Shown in pieces: positions 7,500 through 16,048 of a stretch of DNA of 64,000 nt. Origin of the DNA: Robiginitalea myxolifaciens (GTDB lineage: Bacteria; Bacteroidota; Bacteroidia; Flavobacteriales; Flavobacteriaceae); contig NZ_FOYQ01000001.1 in assembly GCF_900115205.1 (NCBI RefSeq), positions 461,240 to 525,239 on the forward strand. The letters run 5' to 3'. Position 1 is the stretch's first letter, and each line of letters opens with the position of its first letter. Position numbers and translations under genes: made by a program. Under the pieces are notes generated by a model that did not search any database, was not told where the DNA came from, and saw nothing but the letters and a program-made list of their open reading frames with translations.

Positions 7500-8276
7500 G
7501 TGAAAAAAATCTTCAAATGGGTATTGGGAATCGTGCCCAGGCCATTACTCATTCGCCTGAGTTATCTCGTTCGCCCGTTTTTTGCCCTGATATATAAGGG
7601 AGATCGGTATACCGATCCGATAGACGGGCGCAGCTTTCGCACTTTCCTGCCCTATGGCTATGAAGTGCAACGGGAAGCCGTCCTCTCCCCCTCTACCCTC
7701 AGTTTGGAAAGGCATCGCTTGCTTTGGCTGTATCTGGAACGAGAAACCAATTTCTTTACCCAACCTTCCCGCGTCCTGCATTTTGCTCCTGAGCAGTCCT
7801 TTTACAAGCGCTTTCGAAAACTCGAGCACACCGAATATTTGACTACAGATCTGAACTCCCCTTTGGCCGATGTACACGCCGACATCTGCGACCTGCCGTT
7901 TGCAGACAATTCCTATGATATTATCCTGTGCAACCATGTTCTCGAGCACATCCCCGATGATCGCAAGGCCATGCGGGAGCTCTACAGGGTTATGGCTCCG
8001 GGCGGATGGGGGGTATTTCAAATCCCCCAGGATCTAAAACGGGAACACACCTTCGAAGATTCAAGCATCACAGACCCAACGGAACGCCGTCGTATTTTCG
8101 GGCAGTACGATCACTTGCGGGTATACGGCAGGGATTACTTTGAAATTCTGGAAGCAGCCGGATTTCAGGTGGAGGCTGTGGATTATACCAAATCCCTGAC
8201 TGCTGAAGAAGTCGAACGTTATCGCTTGGCCCAAGGAGAATTGATTCCCGTGGTGCGCAAACCGTTATCTGTTTAA
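7500..8276 (+). CDS. Class I SAM-dependent methyltransferase
   Basis: 258 residues from a GTG start at 7500, 3 bp after the map stop. The Methyltransf_11-type core is clear from LTTDLNSPLADVHADICDLP, YDIILCNHVLEHIPDD and LYRVMAPGGWGVFQIP. The usual glycine-rich motif I is replaced by VLHFAPEQSF, which seems typical of this subgroup. The N terminus has a hydrophobic stretch (about residues 16-32), so membrane association is possible. The substrate is unknown. Its TAA overlaps the TAA of the convergent apbE gene within a shared TTAA. Confidence 0.85.
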   Translation: MKKIFKWVLGIVPRPLLIRLSYLVRPFFALIYKGDRYTDPIDGRSFRTFLPYGYEVQREAVLSPSTLSLERHRLLWLYLERETNFFTQPSRVLHFAPEQSFYKRFRKLEHTEYLTTDLNSPLADVHADICDLPFADNSYDIILCNHVLEHIPDDRKAMRELYRVMAPGGWGVFQIPQDLKREHTFEDSSITDPTERRRIFGQYDHLRVYGRDYFEILEAAGFQVEAVDYTKSLTAEEVERYRLAQGELIPVVRKPLSV

Positions 8277-9343
8277 TCCGTTTCTACACGCTTTAGGAAA
8301 CCCCTGGTCATATACTCCCGGGTTGTACCTGTTGAATCCAGGTAAATGATATACCCTTCGAGGTCTGCATGGTCTGCCAACAGGCCTTTTGTCGTTTCCA
8401 GATCCATAGCCATCCCGGCTGTGGCAAAGGCATCGGCCCGCATACAGGTTGGTGCGAGGACAGATACTGCCAGAACGTTTGAGTTCCGGGTGTATCCGCT
8501 TAAGGGATCTATGGTGTGCACGAATTTCTCACCCGTGAGGGAATCGATCCTGAACTTACGGTAGTTCCCGGAAGAAGCCATGGCAATGTCCGCCAAAGCC
8601 ACTGTTTTCTTTATACTACGGGTGCCTTCTGCCTGTGGGTCATCAATACCAATGCGCCAGGGAGATCCATCTTCCGGATGATTGCCGCGAACGCGGACTT
8701 CCCCACCAACCTCCACCAGATAGTTTTCAACTCCGCGGGATTCCAGCAGGGTTGCCAGGCGATCAATCGCATACCCTTTGGCAATAGCGTTGAAATCGAA
8801 ACGCAATCCCGGAGGGTTCATACGTACCGTGCCGTCGGAAAGTAATTCCACCTTGTCAAAACCTACGTATTGCAACAAGCTATCTACACGTGTACTGTCC
8901 ATGGAAAGGGTGCCCTCGGGTCCAAAACCCCAGGCGTTGACCAGCACTCCTACTGTGGGGTCAAAATAGCCGCCGGTAGCGGAATACACGTAGGCCGATT
9001 CTTCAAAGACTTCGCGGAACATGGCATCGACCTGAATGGTAGTATCCCCCCGGTTGATTTTGCTGATGTCGGAATCCGGCCAGTAGGTAGACATACTCTG
9101 GTTAATTACTTCAAACGTGGAATCGATCGCCATCTGCATGGCTTCTGGGTTTTCGCTGAACTCCGAAGGGGTTGGGCCATAAAAAATGATCCCGTACCCT
9201 GTCCCCAGGGCCTCTCCTCCATAGGTGAATTTGCCTGTTTGGGTCGCTTCCGGTCCGCAGGCTACGAGCATCGCGCCCATCAGCACCGTTGCAACCAGCA
9301 CACGAATCGGGAAGAAGCACTTATTGAATTTCGATAAGGCCAT
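8273..9343 (-). CDS. apbE: FAD:protein FMN transferase (ApbE)
   Basis: 356 residues. A lipoprotein signal ends at MLVAC (Cys29), so it is an exported, membrane-anchored enzyme. It moves FMN from FAD to a threonine hydroxyl of target proteins. The ApbE signature is visible in FDFNAIAKGYAIDRLA and LVEVGGEVRVRG, and the later metal-binding part in VHTIDPLSGY. It sits at the end of the nqr cluster, whose NqrB and NqrC subunits carry threonine-linked FMN, so they are its expected substrates. The start codon lies inside the preceding small gene (23-bp overlap). Confidence 0.95.
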   Translation of the reverse strand: MALSKFNKCFFPIRVLVATVLMGAMLVACGPEATQTGKFTYGGEALGTGYGIIFYGPTPSEFSENPEAMQMAIDSTFEVINQSMSTYWPDSDISKINRGDTTIQVDAMFREVFEESAYVYSATGGYFDPTVGVLVNAWGFGPEGTLSMDSTRVDSLLQYVGFDKVELLSDGTVRMNPPGLRFDFNAIAKGYAIDRLATLLESRGVENYLVEVGGEVRVRGNHPEDGSPWRIGIDDPQAEGTRSIKKTVALADIAMASSGNYRKFRIDSLTGEKFVHTIDPLSGYTRNSNVLAVSVLAPTCMRADAFATAGMAMDLETTKGLLADHADLEGYIIYLDSTGTTREYMTRGFLKRVETD

Positions 9344-9680
9344 GGTAGTCTACGATATAGGGTTGATTCAGGTACACCGGCTCGTTACGGTTTTCTGCAT
9401 TGGACAATCCCACACCGGCATAAAAGGTCCGTGCCTCAAATTTTAATGCGTGATCTTTAATTTTATCGAGAAGCTTCTCGTCGTAGACCGTTGGATCCTC
9501 CGGGAAGGGAACCGGCCGTACCACAATAAAATGCAAGTTCTTGTCCTTGAGACAGACAAATTGGGGATCCTGCTTCATGTCACTCTTAACCCCCATGAAT
9601 TCAAAACCATCGGCCACCAACTGTCGCCCGACAATGTTCATAGCCAGGTTATGTAATTCCTGTTTGGATAATTCCTTCAT
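9321..9680 (-). CDS. Small conserved protein often labelled NqrF-like
   Basis: 119 residues, without a signal peptide or membrane segment. I see no iron-sulfur, FAD or NAD motif, so it cannot be NqrF itself; true NqrF is encoded just upstream. Similar short flavobacterial proteins are commonly labelled NADH:quinone reductase subunit F because of their neighbourhood. Visible features are IVVRPVPFPEDPTVYDEKLL and a C-terminal FYAGVGLSNAENR. Its 3' end overlaps apbE by 23 bp, implying translational coupling and perhaps a role in Nqr maturation. That role is inference. A hairpin terminator lies between it and nqrF. Confidence 0.75.
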   Translation of the reverse strand: MKELSKQELHNLAMNIVGRQLVADGFEFMGVKSDMKQDPQFVCLKDKNLHFIVVRPVPFPEDPTVYDEKLLDKIKDHALKFEARTFYAGVGLSNAENRNEPVYLNQPYIVDYHGLIEIQ

Positions 9681-9694
9681 CTGTTCCGGATTAA

Positions 9695-9724
9695 AAAAAC
9701 CGATATGAGGTCATATCGGTTTTT
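9695..9724 (-). terminator. Hairpin terminator after nqrF
   Basis: ACCGATATGA / TCATATCGGT form a 10-bp perfect stem with a 2-nt minimal loop, flanked by A- and T-runs on both sides. It would end most nqrA-F transcripts and leave the small protein and apbE to read-through or another promoter. Confidence 0.85.
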
Positions 9725-9742
9725 AAGTTCAAAGTTCCTGGA

Positions 9743-11047
9743 TTATCCTCCGAAATCGTCGAAGCGAATATGCTCATCCGGGATTCCAAAGTCCTCGCCC
9801 ATTTTCTGAACCGCCTTGTTCATCAAGGGTGGTCCACAGAAATAGAGTTCAATGTCTTCAGGAGACTCGTGATCATTCAGGTAGTAATCAATCACAGAGT
9901 TGTGAATGAATCCTACGAATCCGTCACCGGGAGCATCCAAACTTTCCTTAACCTTCCAGTTATCTTCTTCCAGAGGCTCAGAGAGGGCCATGTAGAACTT
10001 AAAGTTCGGGAATTCCTTCTCCAGCTGCTTGAAGTGATCGATATAGAAGAGTTCGCGCTTGGAACGTCCTCCGTACCAGTAGGTCACTTTACGGTTTGTT
10101 TTCAAAGTCTTGAAGAGGTGGTACAGGTGGGACCGCATCGGTGCCATTCCTGCTCCTCCCCCTACATACAACATCTCGGATTCCGAATGGTTGATGAAGA
10201 ATTCTCCATAAGGCCCGGAAATAGTAACCTTATCTCCTTTTTTCAGGGAAAAGATATAGGAGGAAGCTACTCCGGGGTTCACATCCATCCACCCATTCTT
10301 GGAACGATCCCATGGCGGCGTCGCAATACGTACGTTAAGCATGATCTCACGTCCTTCAGCAGGGAAGGAAGCCATGGAGTAGGCACGCTCTACGGTTTCC
10401 GGGTTCTTCATGACCAACGGCCAGAGGTTGAACTTATCCCATTCGGCCTGGAACTTGTCCGGGGAATCGTGTTCTTCCGGGTGGGCCGTAATGTCGATAT
10501 CCTTGTAAGGAACCTCACAGGGAGGAATCTCAATCTGGATGTATCCTCCTGCCTTGTAGTTCATGTCCTCAGGAATTTCCACTACGAATTCCTTGATGAA
10601 GGAAGCCACATTGTAGTTACGCACCACGGTGCCCTCCCATTTTTTGATTCCGAAGACTTCTTCAGGAATGGTGATTTCCATGTCCTGCTTCACCTTTACC
10701 TGGCAAGCCAAGCGCGCGCCTTCGTTGAGTTCCCTCTTGGAGAAGTGGGGCGTCTCGGTTGGCAAGGCTTCCCCACCACCGGAGATTACGTGGCATTCGC
10801 ATTGGATACAGGTTCCACCTCCACCACAGGCAGAGGGCAAAAATATTTTCTCACCACCCAGGGTAGACAATAAGGTGCTTCCCGAGGCTACTTCTACCTC
10901 CTTCTCTCCATTAATAGTTATGGTAACCGGCCCGGAAGGGGACAGCTTTTCCTTGGTGAAAAGCAGCAGCGCTACCAGAAGGAGGACCAGGATTAAAAAT
11001 GCAATTACTGTGATCAGGATTGTTCCTGAAGTTGTCGCTAATAACAT
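9743..11047 (-). CDS. nqrF: Na+-translocating NADH:quinone reductase subunit F
   Basis: 434 residues. It is the NADH-oxidising entry subunit of the inner-membrane sodium pump. An N-terminal helix (about residues 9-30) anchors it. Cys74, Cys80, Cys83 and Cys115 bind the 2Fe-2S cluster (SACGGGGTCIQCEC and LACQV). The FAD motif is RAYSMASFP and the NADH-binding motif is VGGGAGMAPMRSHL. It is last in the compact nqrABCDEF operon, 3 bp after nqrE, and is followed by a terminator. Confidence 0.97.
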   Translation of the reverse strand: MLLATTSGTILITVIAFLILVLLLVALLLFTKEKLSPSGPVTITINGEKEVEVASGSTLLSTLGGEKIFLPSACGGGGTCIQCECHVISGGGEALPTETPHFSKRELNEGARLACQVKVKQDMEITIPEEVFGIKKWEGTVVRNYNVASFIKEFVVEIPEDMNYKAGGYIQIEIPPCEVPYKDIDITAHPEEHDSPDKFQAEWDKFNLWPLVMKNPETVERAYSMASFPAEGREIMLNVRIATPPWDRSKNGWMDVNPGVASSYIFSLKKGDKVTISGPYGEFFINHSESEMLYVGGGAGMAPMRSHLYHLFKTLKTNRKVTYWYGGRSKRELFYIDHFKQLEKEFPNFKFYMALSEPLEEDNWKVKESLDAPGDGFVGFIHNSVIDYYLNDHESPEDIELYFCGPPLMNKAVQKMGEDFGIPDEHIRFDDFGG

Positions 11048-11050
11048 CTA

Positions 11051-11851
11051 TTACGATTTTACGAGATCATTATACGATACGGCCTCACCGGCTTCGGCTG
11101 CCGCTTTTGTGGTTTGGTCTTCTGGATTGGTTGTTGTTTTATCTGCCTCAGGAGCGTAAGTCTCCGGAGTTGCCTCGACCTGTTGGGTAGCCGGCACCTC
11201 CACCGCCTGCTCTTCAGCTGCAGCTTCGTCTCCTCCGGTAAGCATTCCTCCGAAACTCTGGAAACCAATTCCCATGAGTCCGGTTATGATAAAGGTAATC
11301 CCTAAACCTCGCAGAGGTGGTGGCACTTTGGAATACCGGATTTTTTCACGGATCGCAGCAATGGCCAGAATTGCCAGGAACCATCCGATTCCGGAACTGA
11401 TTCCATAGTTCACTGCCAGACCCAGAGAAGGGATCTCCCGTGCCTGCATAAAGAGCGATCCTCCCAGGATCGCGCAGTTTACTGCAATTAGGGGCAGGAA
11501 AATACCCAGGGAATTATACAGGGAAGGCGAAAATTTTTCCACCACAATCTCTACCAACTGCACCATGGTAGCAATGGTCGCGATAAAGAGGATAAAGGAC
11601 AAAAAGCTCAGGTCGTAGCTGGCGTATTCTTCACCGAGCCAGGTCAGGGCTCCTTCCTGTAATAAATACTGATCTAACAGCCAATTCAACGGAACGGTCA
11701 CCCCCAATACGAAGATTACCGCAGCTCCCAGGCCCACAGCCGTGCTTACCTTCTTGGATACGGCCAAATAGGAACACATCCCGAGGAATACGGCAAAGAC
11801 CATATTGTCGATAAAGATTGACTTGAAAAATAATTCTACGTGTTCTAACAT
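11051..11851 (-). CDS. nqrE: Na+-translocating NADH:quinone reductase subunit E
   Basis: 266 residues, longer than the roughly 200 of the Vibrio protein. The first 205 are the usual six-helix membrane subunit, with the conserved Cys-containing segments MVFAVFLGMCSYLAVS and LIAVNCAILGG. The last 60 residues are an Ala/Glu/Thr/Pro-rich tail (from GGDEAAAEEQ to YNDLVKS) with no predicted fold. NqrE pairs with NqrD around an iron centre in the membrane. It lies 11 bp behind nqrD and 3 bp before nqrF. Confidence 0.96.
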   Translation of the reverse strand: MLEHVELFFKSIFIDNMVFAVFLGMCSYLAVSKKVSTAVGLGAAVIFVLGVTVPLNWLLDQYLLQEGALTWLGEEYASYDLSFLSFILFIATIATMVQLVEIVVEKFSPSLYNSLGIFLPLIAVNCAILGGSLFMQAREIPSLGLAVNYGISSGIGWFLAILAIAAIREKIRYSKVPPPLRGLGITFIITGLMGIGFQSFGGMLTGGDEAAAEEQAVEVPATQQVEATPETYAPEADKTTTNPEDQTTKAAAEAGEAVSYNDLVKS

Positions 11852-11862
11852 CTTACAGCTGC

Positions 11863-12510
11863 TTAGTTTTCTTCAATTAAGGCACGGTTGCGCGAACGTT
11901 GTACCCAGATAATTACACCTACCACAATCAGGGCCGCAGGGGGAATGATCATGAAACCATTGTTCTCGTATCCGGTGGAATATAAACCGGTTTTGGCGAT
12001 GGGGTCTCCCAGCACAGGGATGCCGAATAGCGTTCCGGATCCCAGCAATTCTCGGAAAAACCCGACAATGATCAGAATCACCCCATATCCAAGGGCATTA
12101 CCAATACCATCGAGGAAGGATCTCCATAACCCGTTTCCAAGGGCAAAGGCTTCGAAGCGTCCCATGATGATACAGTTGGTAATGATCAGACCCACAAATA
12201 CCGCAAGCGTTTTGCTGAGTTCATAGGCAAATGCCTTGAGCACCTGATCCACGATAATTACCAGGGTAGCTACCACGATCAATTGAACAATAATCCGGAT
12301 TTTGGAAGGGATGATATTCCTTAAGAGGGATATCACAACATTCCCAACCCCCATTACGAAGATTACCGAAATGGCCATAACCAGAGATGCCTTTAACTCG
12401 GCGGTAATGGCTAGGGCGGAACAAATTCCCAATACCTGAATGGTGATGGGGTTATTGTCGGCCAGCGGATCTAAAATGAGATTGGCGTCTTTTTTACTGA
12501 GTAGTGCCAT
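11863..12510 (-). CDS. nqrD: Na+-translocating NADH:quinone reductase subunit D
   Basis: 215 residues of polytopic membrane protein, the normal length. It is homologous to NqrE with inverted topology. Conserved segments include LGICSALAIT and IITNCIIMGRFEAFA, whose cysteines contribute to the intramembrane iron centre. It lies 1 bp after nqrC and 11 bp before nqrE in the operon. Confidence 0.97.
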   Translation of the reverse strand: MALLSKKDANLILDPLADNNPITIQVLGICSALAITAELKASLVMAISVIFVMGVGNVVISLLRNIIPSKIRIIVQLIVVATLVIIVDQVLKAFAYELSKTLAVFVGLIITNCIIMGRFEAFALGNGLWRSFLDGIGNALGYGVILIIVGFFRELLGSGTLFGIPVLGDPIAKTGLYSTGYENNGFMIIPPAALIVVGVIIWVQRSRNRALIEEN

Positions 12511-12511
12511 A

Positions 12512-13261
12512 TTATTGTTTTCTGATGGATTCGAGGTAGTTCTTGTACAGATTAACCGTCTGTGATATCATGGCGGAAACACCGTTTCCGGTAATGGTTG
12601 CACCGGCAAGGGCGTCGACTTCGTTATCGTCCTTATCCTGGTTCAGGGGATCGTTGTTTCCTTTGGCTACGTTAATCCCTGCATAACGCGTTCCGTCAAG
12701 GATTGACTCCCCGGAAAAATCGTCCATGAAGTAACGGGCTTTAATATTCGCCCCCAGTCCTGGCGTCTCTGCCTTGTGGTCAAAGTACACGCCCTGGACA
12801 ACGAGGTTCTCGTCAATAGCGATGTGGCCCCAGATGGCATCCCAAAGCCCTTTTCCGTACATGGGAATAATATAATAGGTCTTCCCGTCCTTCTCACCAA
12901 CCATGATTGGCAGTCGGGCATCTTCCCCGTTCTTAATCTTGGCGAGTTGTTGTTTCATGTCGATCAGGTAAGCCTCATCGTCTTCCAGGATTTGACCATT
13001 TTCCAGTACTAGCTGCTGCTTGATGTACTGGGTAAATGTGGCTTCAACTTCTGATTTGGCAACGAAGTTTACGGAGCCATCGTCGTCGTTCTCATTGACT
13101 CCCATGGCATAGAGGATATTCTGTTGCTTCTCAAAACGCTCGTTCTCCTTGATCATCGGTTTCAGACCCGATGCCAGGAAAGCGAGGATAGATCCCACCA
13201 CTACCACCATGATACTGGCGAAGATGACGGTATAGACGTTGTTACTTGTGTTTATGGCCAT
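12512..13261 (-). CDS. nqrC: Na+-translocating NADH:quinone reductase subunit C
   Basis: 249 residues. One N-terminal transmembrane helix (about residues 10-32) precedes a periplasmic FMN-binding domain. The flavinylation site is ALAGATITGNGVS, with Thr224 at the attachment position; the first residue of the usual SGAT motif is Ala. FMN is added by ApbE, encoded in the same cluster. It lies 2 bp after nqrB and 1 bp before nqrD. Confidence 0.97.
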   Translation of the reverse strand: MAINTSNNVYTVIFASIMVVVVGSILAFLASGLKPMIKENERFEKQQNILYAMGVNENDDDGSVNFVAKSEVEATFTQYIKQQLVLENGQILEDDEAYLIDMKQQLAKIKNGEDARLPIMVGEKDGKTYYIIPMYGKGLWDAIWGHIAIDENLVVQGVYFDHKAETPGLGANIKARYFMDDFSGESILDGTRYAGINVAKGNNDPLNQDKDDNEVDALAGATITGNGVSAMISQTVNLYKNYLESIRKQ

Positions 13262-13263
13262 AA

Positions 13264-14541
13264 CTATGCAGTTTCAGCTTGTAATTCCTGGGCTATGCCA
13301 TCCGTGGTTTTAGGCAGGATGGTAGCCGTTTTTAATCGTTTCAATCGTCTTTTAACATTGCCCTGGATAACATAGTGGTCAATGGTAGGAGCAAAGACGT
13401 TCATCAGGAGGATTGCGAGGAATACCCCTTCCGGATAGGCCGGATTAAATACCCGGATCATAACGGAAATAAATCCGATAAAGAAGCCGTAGATCCATTT
13501 ACCCCGGTTGGTCTGTGACCCGGTTACCGGGTCGGTGGCCATATAAACAATACCAAAGGCCAGGCCTCCCACTATGAGGTGCTTCCAGAATTCAAAACTC
13601 ATTAGCCCGTAGAAACTGCTGGTTTCTCCGATCCATCCCTGGGCAACTACTCCGTTAAATATTAGTCCCATAACCAGGGCACCAATCACGGCGCTGAGCA
13701 TGATTCGCCAGCTGGCGATTTTACTGAAGATCAAAAACAGACCCCCGATCAGGATTAAAAAAGCAGAGGTTTCTCCGACAGATCCCGGGATGAATCCAAA
13801 GAACATGTCCGAAACGCTGTAATCGTATGAGGCATTCTGCGCCAGGGATCCCAGAATGGTTTCCCCACTAATAGCGTCCGGCGTACCTGCGCGATCAACG
13901 GCCTGGTGCACCCACACTTTATCCCCACTCATCCAGGTTGGATAGGCAAAGAACAGGAAGGCGCGAATGGTAAGGGCCGGGTTCAGGATATTCATTCCTG
14001 TTCCTCCAAATACCTCTTTACCGATAACCACCCCAAAGACAACAGCTACAGCCAGCATCCAAAGCGGTGTATCCACAGGGACAATCAACGGAACAAGCAT
14101 CCCGGTGACCAGGTAACCTTCTTCCACCTCATGCCCTTTGATCACGGCGAAAATAAATTCAACGATCAATCCTACCGCATAGCTGACCACAACCAGTGGC
14201 ATTACCTGGGTAAAGCCCAACCAGAAATTCTCCCAGGTCAGGAAGTTACCGAAGAGGTCAACCGTACGGGGAACTCCGTTAGCGGCGTCGATGGCAGCGT
14301 AGTACTGGTATCCCGTGTTGAAAAAGGAAAATATCAGTACCGGGATCAAAGCCATGATAACGGTATTCATCGTGCGCTTTAAATCATCTACGGCCCGTAC
14401 ATGGCCCCCGCTATGGGTGGTTTCGTCCGGTGTAAATAAAAAGGTGTGAAAAGCATTAAAGGCAGGTGCCATTTTCTTGCCCCGGAAACGGTGCTTGATA
14501 ATGTGCATCCTTTTTTTCAATGTGAGTCTTTTGTCGCTCAT
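13264..14541 (-). CDS. nqrB: Na+-translocating NADH:quinone reductase subunit B
   Basis: 425 residues from the ATG at 14541 (MSDKRLTLKKRM). A longer frame begins at 14619 but would overlap nqrA by 73 bp, so the start 5 bp after the nqrA stop is preferred. This polytopic subunit carries covalent FMN and takes part in sodium translocation and quinone reduction. The expected FMN threonine is Thr228 in DAISGETILG, where the usual SGAT reads SGET. Many helices are evident throughout, and LFGGTGMNILNPAL-like loops (here EVFGGTGMNILNPAL) are conserved. Confidence 0.96.
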   Translation of the reverse strand: MSDKRLTLKKRMHIIKHRFRGKKMAPAFNAFHTFLFTPDETTHSGGHVRAVDDLKRTMNTVIMALIPVLIFSFFNTGYQYYAAIDAANGVPRTVDLFGNFLTWENFWLGFTQVMPLVVVSYAVGLIVEFIFAVIKGHEVEEGYLVTGMLVPLIVPVDTPLWMLAVAVVFGVVIGKEVFGGTGMNILNPALTIRAFLFFAYPTWMSGDKVWVHQAVDRAGTPDAISGETILGSLAQNASYDYSVSDMFFGFIPGSVGETSAFLILIGGLFLIFSKIASWRIMLSAVIGALVMGLIFNGVVAQGWIGETSSFYGLMSFEFWKHLIVGGLAFGIVYMATDPVTGSQTNRGKWIYGFFIGFISVMIRVFNPAYPEGVFLAILLMNVFAPTIDHYVIQGNVKRRLKRLKTATILPKTTDGIAQELQAETA

Positions 14542-14546
14542 AATTA

Positions 14547-15899
14547 TTATCCTATTTCCTTGTGTAAAAGATCGAGTCCTTGTCGAATAATTTCTTGGTG
14601 CGGTTGCTTGGAAATACAAATGAATTCGGTCAGGGAGAAATCCTCTGGGATTACCTCATAAAGACCGAGCTGTTCCATTTCGTCTATATCCTGGTACATG
14701 CAGGCCTTGAGCAACTGCATTGGGTAAATATCCAGGGGGAATACTTTTTCGTACTGTCCGGTAACCACAAAAGCGCGGTGCTCTCCGTTGGTGTTGGTAT
14801 CCAGATCGTATTTCTTGTTTGGCTGTAACCAGTGAAAGGTCAAGGCACGGGTAGTGGATACTTTATTGAATACCGGTTTATTCCACCCAAATAGCTCGTA
14901 ATCGTCTCCTTCGGGGATTACCGAAACCGTATTGTTATAAAATCCGAGATGGCCATCGGGTCGCGATTTACTTCCGGTAAGTACATCTCCGTTGATTACC
15001 CGCATATTCTCTTCGTTCACGCCACTGGCGTAGAGGAAGGTCGAAATCTCAGCGCCAATTCGGGTGCTGTAATATTTCGGCGTCTTGACGCAGGAACCGG
15101 CCAGCGCAATGATACGCTCCGGATTGAATACCCCGGTAAGCAGGGCCTCCCCGATAATTACCAGATCGGCTGGGGAAACAGTCCAAACCCGCTCTCCTTT
15201 GTTGATCGGGTCAATTTTATTGATCTGGGTTCCCACTAACCCGGCAGGGTGCGGGCCGCTTACTACATGCTTTTCAAATCCAGATAGGGCATTGAATGGA
15301 GAATCTGCTCCTTTTCCGACACTCACGTGCACTTTGCCCGGAGTGAGTTTACCCAGCGCATCAATAGCCGCTTGCAACTCCTTCTCTTTACCCTTCAGGG
15401 TATAATTGATATCAGCAGCCAGCGGGGCAGTGACATAGGCCGAGATAAAGATAGCCTTCGGTTGGTCCTCAGGATCTGCAATCAGATCGTAGGGGCGTTG
15501 CTTGATGAAAGGCCAGCATCCGGAAGCCAGGAGGAAGGCACGCAAATCGCTCGCGTCTGCCTTTTCCAGGTCCAGTGGCTTGTGCTTTACTTGTTGCTGC
15601 TCTTTATCTGCGAGGATTTTGAGCTTGAGGATGCGACGGCGCGCTCCCCGCTCAATTTCCACGAGTTCCCCGCTAACCGGGGAAACAAAAAGCATATCGC
15701 GATTGTTCTTGTTGTAGAATAAGGCTTCTCCCGCCTTAACTTCCTCTCCTTCTTTGAGAAGCATTTTAGGAGTAAGTCCGTGAAAATCGTCGAGATTAAT
15801 CACGTATACGTTACTGGAAACTGCTTTGGATGTGGAAAATTCTGCGGCGCCTACGAGGTTAATATTCAGCCCCTTTTTGATGCGGATGTCCCTGGACAT
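14547..15899 (-). CDS. nqrA: Na+-translocating NADH:quinone reductase subunit A
   Basis: 450 residues, a soluble cytoplasmic subunit without membrane helices. The N terminus MSRDIRIKKGLNINLVGAAE and the segments GLTPKMLLKEGEEVKAGEAL and GPHPAGLVGTQINKIDPI match the family. It is first in the operon; a TATTTTTG box lies 33 bp upstream. In the complex it contacts NqrB on the cytoplasmic side. Confidence 0.97.
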   Translation of the reverse strand: MSRDIRIKKGLNINLVGAAEFSTSKAVSSNVYVINLDDFHGLTPKMLLKEGEEVKAGEALFYNKNNRDMLFVSPVSGELVEIERGARRRILKLKILADKEQQQVKHKPLDLEKADASDLRAFLLASGCWPFIKQRPYDLIADPEDQPKAIFISAYVTAPLAADINYTLKGKEKELQAAIDALGKLTPGKVHVSVGKGADSPFNALSGFEKHVVSGPHPAGLVGTQINKIDPINKGERVWTVSPADLVIIGEALLTGVFNPERIIALAGSCVKTPKYYSTRIGAEISTFLYASGVNEENMRVINGDVLTGSKSRPDGHLGFYNNTVSVIPEGDDYELFGWNKPVFNKVSTTRALTFHWLQPNKKYDLDTNTNGEHRAFVVTGQYEKVFPLDIYPMQLLKACMYQDIDEMEQLGLYEVIPEDFSLTEFICISKQPHQEIIRQGLDLLHKEIG

Positions 15900-15931
15900 A
15901 TTGTAGTTGACCTTAGGTTAAAAAGTACGTG

Positions 15932-15939
15932 CAAAAATA
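15932..15939 (-). promoter_or_regulatory. -7 box TATTTTTG of the nqr operon
   Basis: Read on the minus strand, TATTTTTG matches TAnnTTTG and ends 32 bp before the nqrA start. No clear -33 TTG is seen at the expected distance. Confidence 0.5.
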
Positions 15940-16021
15940 GTGACAAATAGACTTAGATCATAATAATTGACCCATTTTTTGGTCATAGGTCGAAGGGAAT
16001 TCCCCACCTTGTGTTTTTGTT

Positions 16022-16029
16022 TACCTTTG
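16022..16029 (+). promoter_or_regulatory. -7 box TACCTTTG upstream of the T9SS plug gene
   Basis: Perfect TAnnTTTG match, 19 bp before the ATG at 16049, in the divergent spacer between nqrA and the plug gene. Confidence 0.5.
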
Positions 16030-16048
16030 CCCTTGTAATTGGCCGAAA

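Noticed and set aside
9770-10873. Plus-strand open frame of 367 codons opposite nqrF
   Set aside because: nqrF is unmistakable on the other strand; the antisense frame has no motif and no start signal.
13264-14619. Longer nqrB beginning at 14619
   Set aside because: The additional 26 residues lie inside the nqrA reading frame and do not resemble NqrB; the ATG at 14541 fits the operon spacing.
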